Positions 1 through 13,900 of a stretch of DNA of 64,000 bases are shown here, piece after piece (position 1 is the stretch's first letter; every line of letters starts with the position of its first letter). A program made the translations under genes and the position numbers. The DNA is from Tubiluchus corallicola (lineage: Eukaryota > Priapulida > Priapulimorpha > Priapulimorphida > Tubiluchidae). Where the stretch lies: assembly GCA_030141605.1 (NCBI GenBank), contig JAQGDQ010000160.1, forward strand, positions 310,001-374,000, given 5' to 3'. The notes under the pieces were generated by a model. It had not been told where the DNA came from and ran no database searches. It was given only the letters and a program-made list of their open reading frames with translations.

Positions 1-1809
1 TTTCTGCAAAATTTATAAAACTGAGATCTGAAGAACGAAATCGCAAAAGACGGAATGCTATGCATTTCCAGAAAAGGCTTTCAATGTAGGGTGTAAAAGG
101 CATAGTTTGGTTTCTTTGGAGGTTCACGTGCGGATGCAATAAGCACTTTCCCGGTCCATCCACCTAATTTTCATAAAAAATGCAAACAGAGACTAGAAAA
201 AAGAGACCATTCTACTGTGTTATAGAGCTACCAACTGTCTGAGAAATTTTAATGTCAAGATAATTTGATGAATAATACCAAGACAGAACAATGTAGCATT
301 GTGGTGATATTCCTTAGAAAAAATAGAAATGTCTGGTAGTTTACTAGGTAGTGAAGCTGACATAGCACAGAAAAATATTAGCATTGACCGCATATTATAA
401 ATTTACAAATGCCTTTGAAAATCCAAATCTCACCACGGAAACTAAACTACAAATTTTGTCACAACTAGTAGAACCTGCATTATTTTGTATGTAGAAATAC
501 GTTGGGTATAAAATGGCAAAAGTATAAAATTCAAATCAGGATCTATATATACGTATGTAATTTAACAGACAAGAAAGAATGGAGTGAGGTCAAACAGAAG
601 CGTTGGCTCAGATGGATTGGATGTCACCAGAATTCTCACTTATTACAGCATTATTTTACATAAAGCACTAGTACCTGGGAAGAAGCCAAGAAGAGGACAG
701 TTGGTCACATTATTAAGATACTCTGAAGAGTGATTTTTCTCCACTTGACTTAAACAATGTAGATGCTTACATAACGGTAGATTGGGGAACTTGGTACCAA
801 ATTATGAGTGGTACAATGATGCGTAACATCAGCACCTAAGATGATGATGATGATGATCATGACAGAGAGAGATATTATTATTGCTATGAAATATCTGTTA
901 ACCTATTCATCAATACCAGGGCATTTAAGCAAAAGCTTTGAGGCATTAAGAAAAAACTATGTAGAATGTTTGCACATTGTTGACTGTGCACAGAATGCTT
1001 TTTGGGGTTTGGCTAATATATAATAAAAGTCAAGGCTGTTATCGAAACTGTATTTACATACTGAAACCAAAACTTTTCGAAACATAGGAAACCGATGCCG
1101 AACCGAAACACTTTTGCAAAACCAACTACTATTAAAACTGGAAAAAATTCTAAAATAGAATATTTTGTTTGTTTGCTTTCATTTGCTGTGATGCAAAATT
1201 ACTGATAAAAAGTGAATAGAAAAAGGACAAGGATGTTTTATAGTACAGAACCTCAACTTTGATGGAGTGGCTTACACTAGATAATGTGTTATAAAGTTTT
1301 TAGATTTAAGTATCCTTAATAATTAATATTTAAAGATCATAATGCTTCATTAAAAATAAACAAATTTTATTTTGTAGATATTTTTGTTGCTTATATTTCA
1401 AAAATTATAAAATTAAATGTGATTTTGCTTAAGTAAATTCAAACATGGTTTGATATTTCGGCCGATTGGGCCCTAAAACTTCACAGTCGTCAGCAATGAA
1501 AATATACCGCATTGCCGGTAAAAGCATATCACAAAATGTTATGCACACGAAATTTTCGCTTTGTTTGAACCAATAAGAGAAAAAGGAAAATTGGATAAAT
1601 ACTAGCAAAACCTTGGGAAAATGCTACCAAAATTTGGAAAAATTATTTTCAAATCGATTCTCAAATCAGTAAGTAGTCCCACTAACCGATTTGCAGAAAA
1701 AAAAACAATCTCAAACAGCTAACTGTCATTATTAAAATCAAAATACTGCAATTCTTACTACAATATGTTTCAGCACAAATAAAACAGATTCATAAAATAA
1801 ACAATTTAC
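1..1809. other. MED13 intron, no coding exon found
   Basis: No minus-strand exon resembling the next MED13 segment was seen. It contains a short ATG-repeat (841-856) and a CCGAAC/CCGAAA-rich patch near 1040-1110, similar in flavour to the hAT-like element at 22.6 kb. Around 590-740 there is a possible eroded retroelement scrap that could not be confirmed. Confidence 0.5.
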
Positions 1810-1965
1810 CGTATCAGTTTCTCCTTCATCGTTTTCTTCGTCTGTGTCAAATATTTGGTCAAGGTCACTGCTTGTGGGCTTCAAATCTTCTTCTCTCATC
1901 AAATGACCGCTATGAGGTCCAACTCTTGGAGTAGCACTTGGGGGCGATCCAAATGGAATTTCCTC
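1810..1965 (-). CDS. MED13: MED13 coding exon 13, last in window (residues 736-787)
   Basis: Encodes [17 protein letters not shown] and an acidic [17 protein letters not shown], like the family's DLDNLFNSDEDE. The acceptor is a tandem AAGGAG site (three-base alternative, one Glu). It ends in phase 0 at GATACG|GTAAATT; the next exon is off the left edge. Confidence 0.88.
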
Positions 1966-4900
1966 CTTAAATGAAGCGACAAATCAAATCAGCATCAGTA
2001 TTTTAAACAATTTACTATCATAGGCCCGTTTTCCATGTGCACGTTTCGTGCAAGTTGCAGTGCGTAGAAAAATCAGTTCACTGCAGTTGCGTGCCACTGT
2101 TTCATATGGGCATTTCCGCACACTAGTATTTCTTCGCAGGCAGAAAAGTCACGTAAAGACCGACTTTTCCGCTAGGGAGTTGGGTAAAAAGACACTCGCG
2201 CATGCACAGACTGTGTAAATACTATAATCATATACAGACTGTGTAAATACTATAATACAGGTTGGAAATTTTGAAGTTACTTCTCCGACGAAGACAGAGA
2301 AATCGTATGTTACAATTAAGACTACTATCACTCAGTGATGAGTGCAGGAGCCACAGGTTCTGGTTCCATGACATACTCAAGCAAAGACAGGAATTTGGAG
2401 CATACTATCGCCTGGTGACAGAGCTGGAACTGGACAGTCAGAAATACCACAAATATTTCAATACTGGGAGCAGATGGCGTTCTAATTCTGCGATTCCACA
2501 CATTCAAATATATTATCTCGCGTTCAGAAACGTGTGCTGAAACTTGCCAGTGTAAACGCTCACATGGAAATCGTGCCTTACACTGCAAGAATAACCAGGA
2601 ATAAGAGATGTATACATGTGGTCTCATCATACTCTTACCTTGATCTTAAGGTTTTCGTCACTTCGGTTGCGAAATTGAAACATCTCAGTGACAGCGGGCT
2701 GAATCTCATCATCTTCGTGAAATTCATACACGTCAACATTTTCCTGCTAATCAGAAAAAGACTAAAATAAACAAAAAAACTACATTGTACTTAAAAATTA
2801 AAAGCAAATTGCACAAAAGTGACCTAACCTGACCAAGGTAATACGAAAAACGTAAAAATGTGTTTGGTAAAGAATCTTAGCACATTTCCAGTTGCATTCA
2901 GTGATAATCCATGAAATTCACAACACAACAATTAAAGCAAGGCAATTATTTTAAATACAATCTACAAATACAACAGACACCAATAGGAAGAAATGTAGAA
3001 GAATTATTTAAGAATCAGGTAATTTTGCTATACCTGCACATCCTGTCTTTGAACTGGTGAAACAATTGGATGCCCAGGTTGCAAGGCAGGGGAAAACGGC
3101 ATCAAACGATTACCATCAGGTCTTTGCATTTGGTGATCCGTCGCCCTAAATCGCTTTACCGGATGATTTAACCTGCAAAATATTGTATATTTATTACCTG
3201 AACATGTAAATAGAGACAAGAACATTAAATGGTGCTGCCACATTAAATGCATGTGCACTATAATATTTTGTTAACAGAAATAAAGTCTTTGGGAAGCTAA
3301 AATAAGAACTGCACATGCTGTACACACAAAATGTTTTTACATTTGCTAAGGGAAAACATCTTACCAAGCTTTGACAAGTGTGTAATCATACAACATATCT
3401 ACTTCGACATCTTCTGTACTGGGAAATTCTAAAGATGGGAGCCGAGGACGTTTCAATTCCAACTTTTCAACAGGCACAGTGGATGGTGTCACTGACTTTG
3501 TCCAATGCAAAACGTCAGCCATTTTGTCTGGACTCGCTGTGCTTGGTGGCGTTTGCTGCTTCAAGTCCAAATTTTCCGCCGGTGTCACACTTGCTGTTTT
3601 GCTGTCTATATGCTCATGAGATTCTGGTAGATCAGTGTTTGCAGAGGGAGGATGAGGGGAAAGGGTGGGCATAGTCGGATCTGACACTGTCGTCGAAGAC
3701 GTATTGAGAACTGGTACGACAAGTGGGGAAGGAGCTGCAGGAACTGGAGAATCAGTTCGTAACCGAAAGTTTGGTGGCGTTCCAGAGCGTAGTTCTGGAG
3801 TGGGTGCTGGCGTTAATGTACGCTGATGCGTGAAGTCTTGATTAGGAGCTGTTCCTTCAAAAATTTGGCGTCGGTGAAACATGCCCGATGTGCGGAGTCG
3901 CGATTTTTCAAAACGATCAGGTTTGTCTATAGGTTTGTGTTTTCCTTGACCCAACCCAACCTTTAATTTGGCTTTTGACCTAAGTAACCAAAAACAAATA
4001 ATAGTTAAGTGTTTGCTGTACAGCGACGAGTATCAATATTACCTCTCAGCAATGTTAACCTATGTTAAAAACAGTTATGCTCAAAAACCAATTATTACAA
4101 TACCTATACAATTTTTGTAGGCACAAAGCATTAGAGACACTTCACACTTCTATAATATTACTGATAAGAATAACATCCTTTTTTTAATATTCTATTAGCG
4201 CAGCATCAGTTCAAATGAGTAAAAAAATCAGACCATGTTAGTTAGCGTACCTGCACAAACACGTCATTTTTTGTAGGGGATCGGTAAAATCCCACTGTGC
4301 AAGAGCGTCTGTTGAAGCCGATGTTGTCATCGAATCACGACCACTACCATCGCTGGGTAGCCTGCAAATAGATTTATATTACTCACTCAGCTCATACAAA
4401 ACAGTCACCCAATTTTTGTTTCTTATGCCAATCCAAATACCGGGAGCTCATTTTTACATGAGTAACATAATAACACTTTTCACAGTTTCGTTGTGCACAC
4501 GCACAGTTGCTGTAAGTCAAAGGTAAAGTGTACCACAGCAACATGTCTCGACTACAACCGTGATGTGATATATGTGCAAAGCAAAGCCGTCTGCTGTGCC
4601 AGTTCAGTAACTTCAGTTGTTTTACGTAGACTTTATTTAATTATGCAATAGTCTGTGCGTAGAGTGACTTATTAGCAGGATTTTGCTTGGGAACAAAAAA
4701 ATGAACTAGGTAAGGTTCAAAGTAGCTGTTAAAACTGTTACTATAACAACAGCATGAGCAGCGAGGTATGGTCAAGTATACACAAATGCATTGTCTGGTA
4801 CACTTAACACTTTTGAACTTTTCACGGTCATCATCAATCTCTGGAACTGTGAAAAGGCTTACTGAAGACCCATATCTAAAAATGGAAAAACTCAAGCAAA

Positions 4901-7900
4901 TTTTCACAAGTTTTTGACTACTAATTCAAGCATTTAAATGCAATGAAATAAAGTTAGTATACGAAAGCCACAACAAAAATACCGTTTAGCATGAGATCCA
5001 TTCAGGACAGTATCTTGCCAAACTGTATTCACTAATCGGCCAGATAAGCGCCCTTCTGGTATAGCAGAACAAGGATCAACAGACAAAGACTGTCGATATG
5101 TGGAATTTGGGATAACCTGAAAAAACTGAACATTGTGAATCTCTTCCCATGCATAATTTATGCCTTACTTATCACTTACACAATTATCAGTTAGGTAAAC
5201 GATTTACAAATAAATTTATAAATTTACAAAAGAAGTTCTATAAATCTAGGCACTAAATTTAACTGATTTGAAAAAAAAACCAATCAGCACATAGTTATGG
5301 TGCTCACCTTTATCTGTGTTTCGTGTATTGATGAAGGATCACACGGAGAAGTTGGGGGGGTGAGTGAAATTGAAGACAAGTTTGCTACAGACAAAGCATT
5401 AGAATTTGGCATGGATTTCGATGGCTGTGAAGTAGGATGGGGTGTGTTGGTCCCAGAGGGTGGATAAGAAGGTGGCGGAGCAGAAGGTTCGGAATCCACA
5501 ACAAGTACATAGCAGGATGGATAGCACATACGAACACCACCTGTAAATAGATAATGAATACATTAAATAGCAATGCCATATTAAGTGTATGCATTTCAAG
5601 CTTTTACTAATGGAAAATAAGTTTATAATTGGAAATGATAAATAAGGAGTCACAACAGAGCATTAATCATTGTTACTCTGGTGGGAGGAGATCTTGTAAA
5701 AACTTGAGGTGACATCACTTTATCTGATACATGAGGAATTGGTCGAGATTAGAACATGTTTCGATAATTAGCTGACAACTGCCAGCAAAAAGATCCAAAC
5801 TGACGGAAAAGAAAACAAAAAATCATTTTTGTTTAAAAAGAAAGAGATAAGAAAGATGTGAGGTTGTTGAACGGTTTCTTAAATTATATGTAGCCTATAA
5901 AAACAACAATACACAATAATTAACACTTTAACTAAACATATGTTACATGATGTAAAATCTCAGTAACATGTTTCAACTAGTGTAAAATTGTTATGTAAAC
6001 TAATGTAACGCTGGGTGTTTAGAAAGTTCTCTGTATTACCTTGTAAGATTTTGAAAGGTTGCAATTTATCGCCTATGCAGATAGCCACAGTAAAATTATG
6101 AGAAAGACTGTACAAGGTGTCTAGAAAATGGGAATTTTATTTTTTTACCAAGAAACAACTGAGAGAAATACTAGAGCACGTGTTGTCTTTTAAAACAAAC
6201 AACTCTTTTGAACAAGTGTTTAGCAAGAAACTCGACACCTTTAAGCATTTTTATAATCACATTTGCAAAAACTTTATAGTCAATTTGCTCAGTTATGAAT
6301 CACAGTCAAATATATATCAGAACTTTGTTATATTCACGAGTTTTCTTAAATATAAAAAATATGGCAACCTGAAAATATCACTTACCAACAATAACCTCTA
6401 CAGCCCTAGGCAAATCAGTCCCATTTAGTGATGAGTGGCTGTCCTTATTCTCTCTACTGTCCACGGGATAGAACTGATGCCAGTCATTAAGCAGCTTTGC
6501 TGTAGTTAAATCAGTGTCCTTGTAAGAGTTACCCGTGAGTGTTCCACTTAAACCAAAAGGACTCAAAATAACTGCAAACAAAATATAATAAAAGTCACAA
6601 AAGTGTCAATACAAAAAAACAAGACTTTTAAGTATTCAGATCCACACCTGTGAGCACGACTGCATTTATTACTTGATTATGCCTGCTCCAGTGTGGCAAT
6701 AAAAGTAAGTTGACTCGCCTCAAAAGCTGTACATTATTATACATATGTGCGACTGACCATTGTTCAAGGCGCCTGCAACTAGTTACCCAATGAGCAGTTT
6801 GTCCTAATTTTCACACTTTGTCTCCCATCTCAGACCCTTAAGCAATTCCAACTTTTTTAATTTCACCACTGTCCGAGCCCCACCTGAGGTATCTATCATT
6901 CAAGTTTTGTGATCCTAGCCTCTGCGTTGCAAGTTAACTTGAATTAAAAATGGAATTAAAATGAGAGGCAAACATGCTTAAATGATAAAAAACCTATCAG
7001 TTCTCTTAGAACCCATGCTGTTCACAGATAGAAAGCAAAAAAGGTACAAACTCTAGATTCTCTAGAAGTAAAGTGTAATTTACCTTGTAGACCAGTACTA
7101 GAACCTTGGGCAAGGGTAAGATGGCTAGCTTGGAGCAACCGCACAGGGGGGTGGTGTCGAACATCAACACTTGCGCAGACGGTGCTGTCACCATGCAGAA
7201 ATAACCGGAATGAACAGGATAAATGAGCACTGAAAACAAAAATTCTGTAAAGTTTATGCACAAATACACATAACTTGAAGGGATGAAAGAAAATCATTTG
7301 TATTGTTGCTTTAACTTTCCACCGATTTTATAATTTTATCTACATTACTAGAACTTAGTAATATTGCAGCAATAATTAACACAGCATGCCCAAGTTAAAA
7401 AGGAAACTTGGAGAGTACAATTTAAGAGTGTAACCAATAGACAAACTACATTGTACAGAATTATCTCCTGCTTACGAAATCTGCCTCTGCCCGAAACAGT
7501 ACTTTTATTGCAGTATAGTTAAATGTGTTATGCCGTAGAAGTTTATTAAAATAATTACTTCTATTCTGCCTACTCGTACCAGTAAGATATTATCTGATGG
7601 AATTTTTCCACATAAAAAAAGCTCTTAACTACTTTGGGTTACTATAAGAACTAATGGCTTTAAATAAGTATTTAAGAAAATAAATGATTTTGTTTGCCGC
7701 AGTGCTAGGTGATGACGTCAGTGCACAAACAAATAAATCAGCTACAGTGTTGTCATTCCCTGTTAAAAGAGAGAACACAGACTAGCCTAAGTGAAAGTCA
7801 ATAATCAGAATAATACTAGACAGTTTATTAATAATGTAGTAATTGTTCAGGTGAAGTAAACCTGCACATGAAGGGAAGCTCAAAGAAATGTCATCACACA

Positions 7901-10900
7901 ATGTTGCACTCTCCCAGAATACCCCGCCAATCAATAGTTCACTTCACTTACTTAAAACCTCAACCTCACTGAAAAGAACGTCTCATTTTCTGCAAACTTT
8001 CAGTCGCTTTGCCAAGATAAATGGCTTTGTTAAAGAATTAGAGTAATCAGTTTTCCCGAACAGCAGCTGAAAGCCGGGCTTACTATTTTTCACTGACTGA
8101 CAGGCATGAATACTCCGAAAGTATACTAAATTTATATTAAATCTGACTTGTATATTACATTCTTAATATGTACTCGTTACTGTAACAATTTAGGTTCTAA
8201 TGGCAGGCACCAAAGTAAAAACAAACACCATATAAACATTTTGTGCAATCACGGTAATGTATGACATCAAGAACTGTTTACAGTCTATCATTATCGTTGA
8301 CCTAAAACTAGTGTAGAGATTGTAGTCTAGCTTTATTTTTTTTTGTAATAGAAAGATGATAAATAATTATTGATTTTACACATCTAAGTAGCCATTGAAC
8401 TGCCAATCCAGAAACAAAATGCTATTATACATTAAATTTAAAAGGATACTTAGTGACAGAAAGTGCTATAATTTTCTTCCTCCTATTACAGAAATAGCTG
8501 TTATTTCTGATCATTTTATCCAACCTGTCATTGTTGTCAGGCGAAGATTTATTTATCATTCATTCACTGAGAAAACCAGTCTGGTGTCAGGTAGCGATTT
8601 GCACCAGCAGAGAAGTTAAACTTAATAGCAAACAGTCCAAACACTAGGCATTCCAAGTATACAATACCGTATCGCTGCATAATACCAGTTCTACTGTAGT
8701 TAGTGTACAGCCATTGTGTTATTACAAAACCCCATTAGTGAGAATCGAAAAAGTGGTTCCTAAACCCCTACATGAACATTGCTGAATATGTACATAAGTC
8801 TAACCATACAATAGTTTCTTAACTAACTAATGTTTTAAAGATAAATAGCTAGATTTGGGACAAGTTAATGATATGTTTATGAAGAAATTTGGAAAAACAA
8901 GTTTTCTGCAGTACTGGTGCTTTTAATTTGCTGCTTGCAAGTAAGCATGAATGTAATAAATTTATATTAACATAGCATCATTCAATGTGACAAAGTCATT
9001 TATTGTTAAAACTTATTTAAGTAACTTTTTTGCAATTATAGCACAAAAATTTATAGAAACATTTCAAGTAGGCCTGCATTTATTTGCTGAAGTAATTAAC
9101 TAATGCCTGGCCTAGTTTCTATTAACACTAACTGCAATGGTAAAATGGACGGATGTTTATAATAAAATTCTAAAAAATAATAGCAAAGAATTTAAGCAAA
9201 GAATCAAGCACAGTGGCATCTAAAAGGCTTATTTGCCAATTCAGTATTTATAGTTAAAAAATCTTTTAGAAGATACTATGCTTCACTCTTTACTTTTTAA
9301 ATAAAAATTGTTTGTTATTATCTTCAAAGACATCATTTTAAACATCCTCCCGTTTTACCGATGCAGTTAGCGTCAATAGAAACTAGGCCAGGCATTAGTT
9401 AATTACATAAGCAAACAAATGAACATAAAACAAAGCAAAGTGGAAGATTACTTTGAAATACAAGGATTTTTTAACAAAGTTTCAAAGACAAGGAAACTCT
9501 TAATTAACAGAAAATAACTAGGATTATGTCAGTAGCATTCAAGTCTAACTGCATGCGATATAAACTAGAAAGCATGAAAATTTAATTTTTCCCTTGTTTT
9601 GTTTTTGTTTTTGTCTAGTGTTTCTAATTTGCAGATGTGGTGCTGACAAGCTGGTTACTGTGATAACCGTAACCACTGTCCAGTATTATGACATGGTAAT
9701 GAATTGTGGATAATTGTTCCGGCCACCACTACATATAATTATGCCTACTGCTGACATTAACAGGATGTTAAAAAAATATTCACCTGCTTTCCAATGATGA
9801 TTTGGGAAGATGTCCGTTTTCATATGGCTGTACAAACCACTTGCCTAACCGCACAAAATTCCTTGTCATCAAACACCTGAAAAAAAGCAATATACAAAAA
9901 ATTAGATCTGTCATCTCGATTTCCTACTCTATATATACATGTACAGCACAATATGTAACATAACATAAGTGCCCAGGAACGCTGAACATCAACGCAAATC
10001 AATGGGTGACCTGGTTTGCAGTAAACTGAAGCCATAAAAGTGTTATTCAATTAACAGTAATTCATTTACACTAGAATATTCACACCCACACATATGGTGA
10101 AAACTAAAGACTACATGGAAACGAGGCAGGTAAAATTACTACTAAATCAACCAAAGGTATAAAGCAACCTAATACATTTTTACTATAATGCTCTATAAAG
10201 GTAAATGCTGCTTTCTATCATGTCAGCCAGCTAATAGAATAGTTGCCAAATAGAATAGCGGCGAGTCGAGAAAAATGCGAACCATACTACGTTATCTTAT
10301 CCGCATCATTTACCTCGCAAAAGTACTTTTTATAGCAGTTTTAAATAGCTAAACATAAGTGTACGACCCAATTTATTATAAAAAAATGACAGACATCAAA
10401 ATGCGCTCTGCATCACTAACTACAAGCGATTTTTTTATTAATCGAATTGAAACAGTAGTAAGTAGTAATTTAGTAACGGTTTTCGTCTCTTCAAGATTTT
10501 ACTGTTTAAACGGACTGATATGGTATAACATGGACTTTTCACTTAAATTGAATTTTCAAAAAATAACTGTATTTGTATATGATTGTTGTTTTAGTGATTT
10601 GCTAGTACAAAAAGAAAAAAAGCTGTGTAAAAACAAAAAAGTGCACATAATATATCTCCACGTTTTTTATTGGAAAAAATACGCTTTTAACCGCCACACG
10701 TATTTCACGCAAAAATTAGCACTGACATAACTATTATTGTAACATTTTTCTCAGAATTAGCCTTAAAAGATGTAGATAACTGTTTGGAGAACTAGAAGTG
10801 TAGACACTACGACACAGGTTTACCCTTGGAGTTAAGCGGCTAAGACTAATTGCAGCAGGTTGGCCCAGCTTACATTTATCGCGGCACAAGATCGCAAATC

Positions 10901-13900
10901 CGTGTTGGGCAGACCTCGGACTGACCGCAATAGTCTGGCTTCAGGCTTGTTAACAGCATCAGACTAGAAACCAGGCGGTAACAGACACAGCCCCAGTGAC
11001 AGATCAATATTACTGAACGTTTACACAGCGCTAAAGGCAGTATCAATTTCGAAAGTTGGATGCATTGATAATACGTGATAACTAGGAACTTCTAATGAGT
11101 GGCGCATGCTCATGCCTGTAACGCACATCGGAGGATCAACAATAAACCGCACGTTAAAACAATGATGAGATTTAATGTATTTCCACTTACCACGGAAGTC
11201 ATTACTTAATTATTTATTTTTAAAAGTGAAATTATTACATTTTGCTATATCAGGACTAGCGTGGCCCAACTATTAAAAATTTTGACCTGTAAGTTACAAA
11301 AGTCTCCTATTACACTTGTTGGGTAATAACATCATTTGCACAATTGTATATTTTAATTGTTTTACTCATAATCATTAGTCTCTGCTAGTGAGCCCAGCGT
11401 ATGGCACTGATCTGTATATCTTCTTACATACTACGCAGCTGTCACGTTCTATTAATTGCCTTAATGCTACTTCGCTATACTTCATGGAAATTCTACCGTG
11501 TTATGTACATACCAAACCGGTATAATAGCGTACAGCAGTCGGAAATAACAATGGCGCAACAGAAGTAATGGAAAATTCCAATAAAAGTAAATCGTGTAGG
11601 GATACCTGCTTTGCAGTAAATTAATACACAAGCAAGTCAAACAAGGATTTTTTTGTTCAGTAAATATAAGAAATCAGTAATTTTTTTGTTGTCTCAAAAT
11701 ATTCATCATTCTGAATAAAGCGCCATTTACCAGACAGCCAGAATGCCTTAAGGGCTATTGCGTAAAAATCATTTCATTTTGTTTTCAAGGCAGCACCCTT
11801 TTACCAGACCAGCGCTTAACACTATTTAAAGCACAAGAAAACCCCCTACTTACATCAAGCTTAAAAATTTATCTTGAAATTTTATACCACTTACACACTG
11901 CCTTTTTGCATGCAGGGGTTGCGTCGGTAGTAACGCTGTATAAAACTGGTAAATTTAAAGTCCCACAATGACCATTAGGTGCAGCCATTTTAACAGTAGA
12001 CCGTTTGAAACAAGTTTAGATAACACTGCATTAAGTTTGAAAAAAATAACCAGAGTATGCACAGCACACACATTACTAAGTAAAATTTTAAATTTCTAGT
12101 TATACAAGGCTTTCCAGTAGGTAAGCGAAATGCTAAGTAATATAGATTTGCATGGAAAGATTTTTGGGACATAATTTAACATTGCCTTTTCTTCCCCTGA
12201 TTTACCAGACAGCCAGAATGCCTTAAGGGCTATTGCGTAAAAATCATTTCATTTTGTTTTCAAGGCAGCACCCTTTTACCAGACCAGCGCTTAACGCTAT
12301 TTAAAGCACAAGAAAACCCCCTACTTACATCAAGCTTAAAAATTTATCTTGAAATTTTATACCACTTACACACTGCCTTTTTGCATGCAGGGGTTGCGTC
12401 GGTAGTAACGCTGTATAAAACTGGTAAATTTAAAGTCCCACAATGACCATTAGGTGCAGCCATTTTAACAGTAGACCGTTTGAAACAAGTTTAGATAACA
12501 CTGCATTAAGTTTGAAAAAAATAACCAGAGTATGCACAGCACACACATTACTAAGTAAAATTTTAAATTTCTAGTTATACAAGGCTTTCCAGTAGGTAAG
12601 CGAAATGCTAAGTAATATAGATTTGCATGGAAAGATTTTTGGGACATAATTTAACATTGCCTTTTCTTCCCCTGATTTACGTTTGCGTAGGTGACGTCAT
12701 GTAATGGCGACTTCGGAACAGTATTGCGAGAGATTTAAAATGAATACAAACAAAAATTCCTTTTAACGCGAGTACGATATATGCGTAAAAATGTTGTAAA
12801 GTAATATAATTTTTAATGCGATTTTTCTGAAACCTACTTTAGGTACGCCATTTCTTGTCCTTTAAGTTGTACAAAGCTTGATATGCAAAAACGCATTCTG
12901 GGTGTCTGGTAAATGCCGCTTAACAGATAAATTATTATTAGGTTCCTTTAAGTAGAAGCTTATACATTCTTAAACTTAAATTATCAAAAGAATATCCATC
13001 CTCATAGTAATCAAATAGATAAAACTGTATTTATTTCAAACATTTGGAAAGAGCATCAAATGGACAAAAAGATGAATTAGTTTAAATACAACATATTCAG
13101 AACACAACAAAATTAGATTATGGGCAAAAAAGGGTCTTATAGTGCGTTCTTAGAGGCCAAAATTAAACAATGCCGAGCTTAGTCGGCAAATCGAGCTGCA
13201 GGAAACTGTCTCTGGCCAGTTTTATCGCCTGCACTGTCCCCTCAACTATCTACCTTGTCTACTGGAGATAATCATGTCTGTAGGTATCCAAACATGTTAA
13301 AATTTAGAAAGAACTCGAGTGTCAAGTGGTACATAAAGACTGCAAAAAGTAATAAAAATCAAATTCATTTTCAAGTGAAACATTAGTACTTCTAAGACAA
13401 AACTCTGCAAATAATTTAGAGAATGTTTATATCATGGCAAGAATCATAATGATTACCTTTCTATCAAATGATGAAGTGCTTTGAAAAGTAGTGTCCTACA
13501 TTCGTAACGCATGCCATTCTCCCAAGAACCAGGCACAGCACCATCTAGATCTAGAAAAAAGTAAGAAATTAAAAAAAAGTCAATACTTGTTCTTGGACCA
13601 GAGAACTGACACTAATATGAAATAAATTTAACAGTTTCTCTTCTTTATCATGGATTTTTTTTGACCCCCCCCCCAATTTAACATTAGCCATCAAACCAGT
13701 CACTGAAAATTGCTGATCATGATAAGTCTTTATTAGCCTCTTTTTGCAGACAAAAATTTCTGTACTGCAAAATACAAGTTTACATAGACACTAGACAGAG
13801 TGAATTCTATAATATTACATGTTACGCATTCTGTAATTAGCTTTTTTAATTTGTGCGTATAACATTATTTACAGTGACGTTAAACAAGGAGTATTACAGC

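Noticed and set aside
590-740. Possible retroelement carboxy-terminal remnant
   Set aside because: Only a few words are suggestive, the frame is broken, and there is no alignable motif.
2262-2770. Overlapping plus and minus ORFs of 78-100 codons
   Set aside because: They are shadows of, or spacer beside, MED13 exon 12. No family similarity, and only the 35-residue exon 12 frame fits splice phase.
4641-4877. Minus-strand 88-codon frame as a regular MED13 exon
   Set aside because: Exon 8 joins exon 9 directly with correct phase and with family similarity on both sides. The frame here matches no MED13 segment and shares a repeat with the BLTP2 last intron. It is kept only as a finding.
10359-10730. 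123-codon plus-strand ORF
   Set aside because: Lys/Phe/Ile-rich composition typical of AT-rich intron sequence, no recognisable domain, and inside a MED13 intron.
11990-12647. Two identical 60-codon minus-strand ORFs
   Set aside because: They are identical only because of the 475-bp duplication inside a transposon. No protein similarity.
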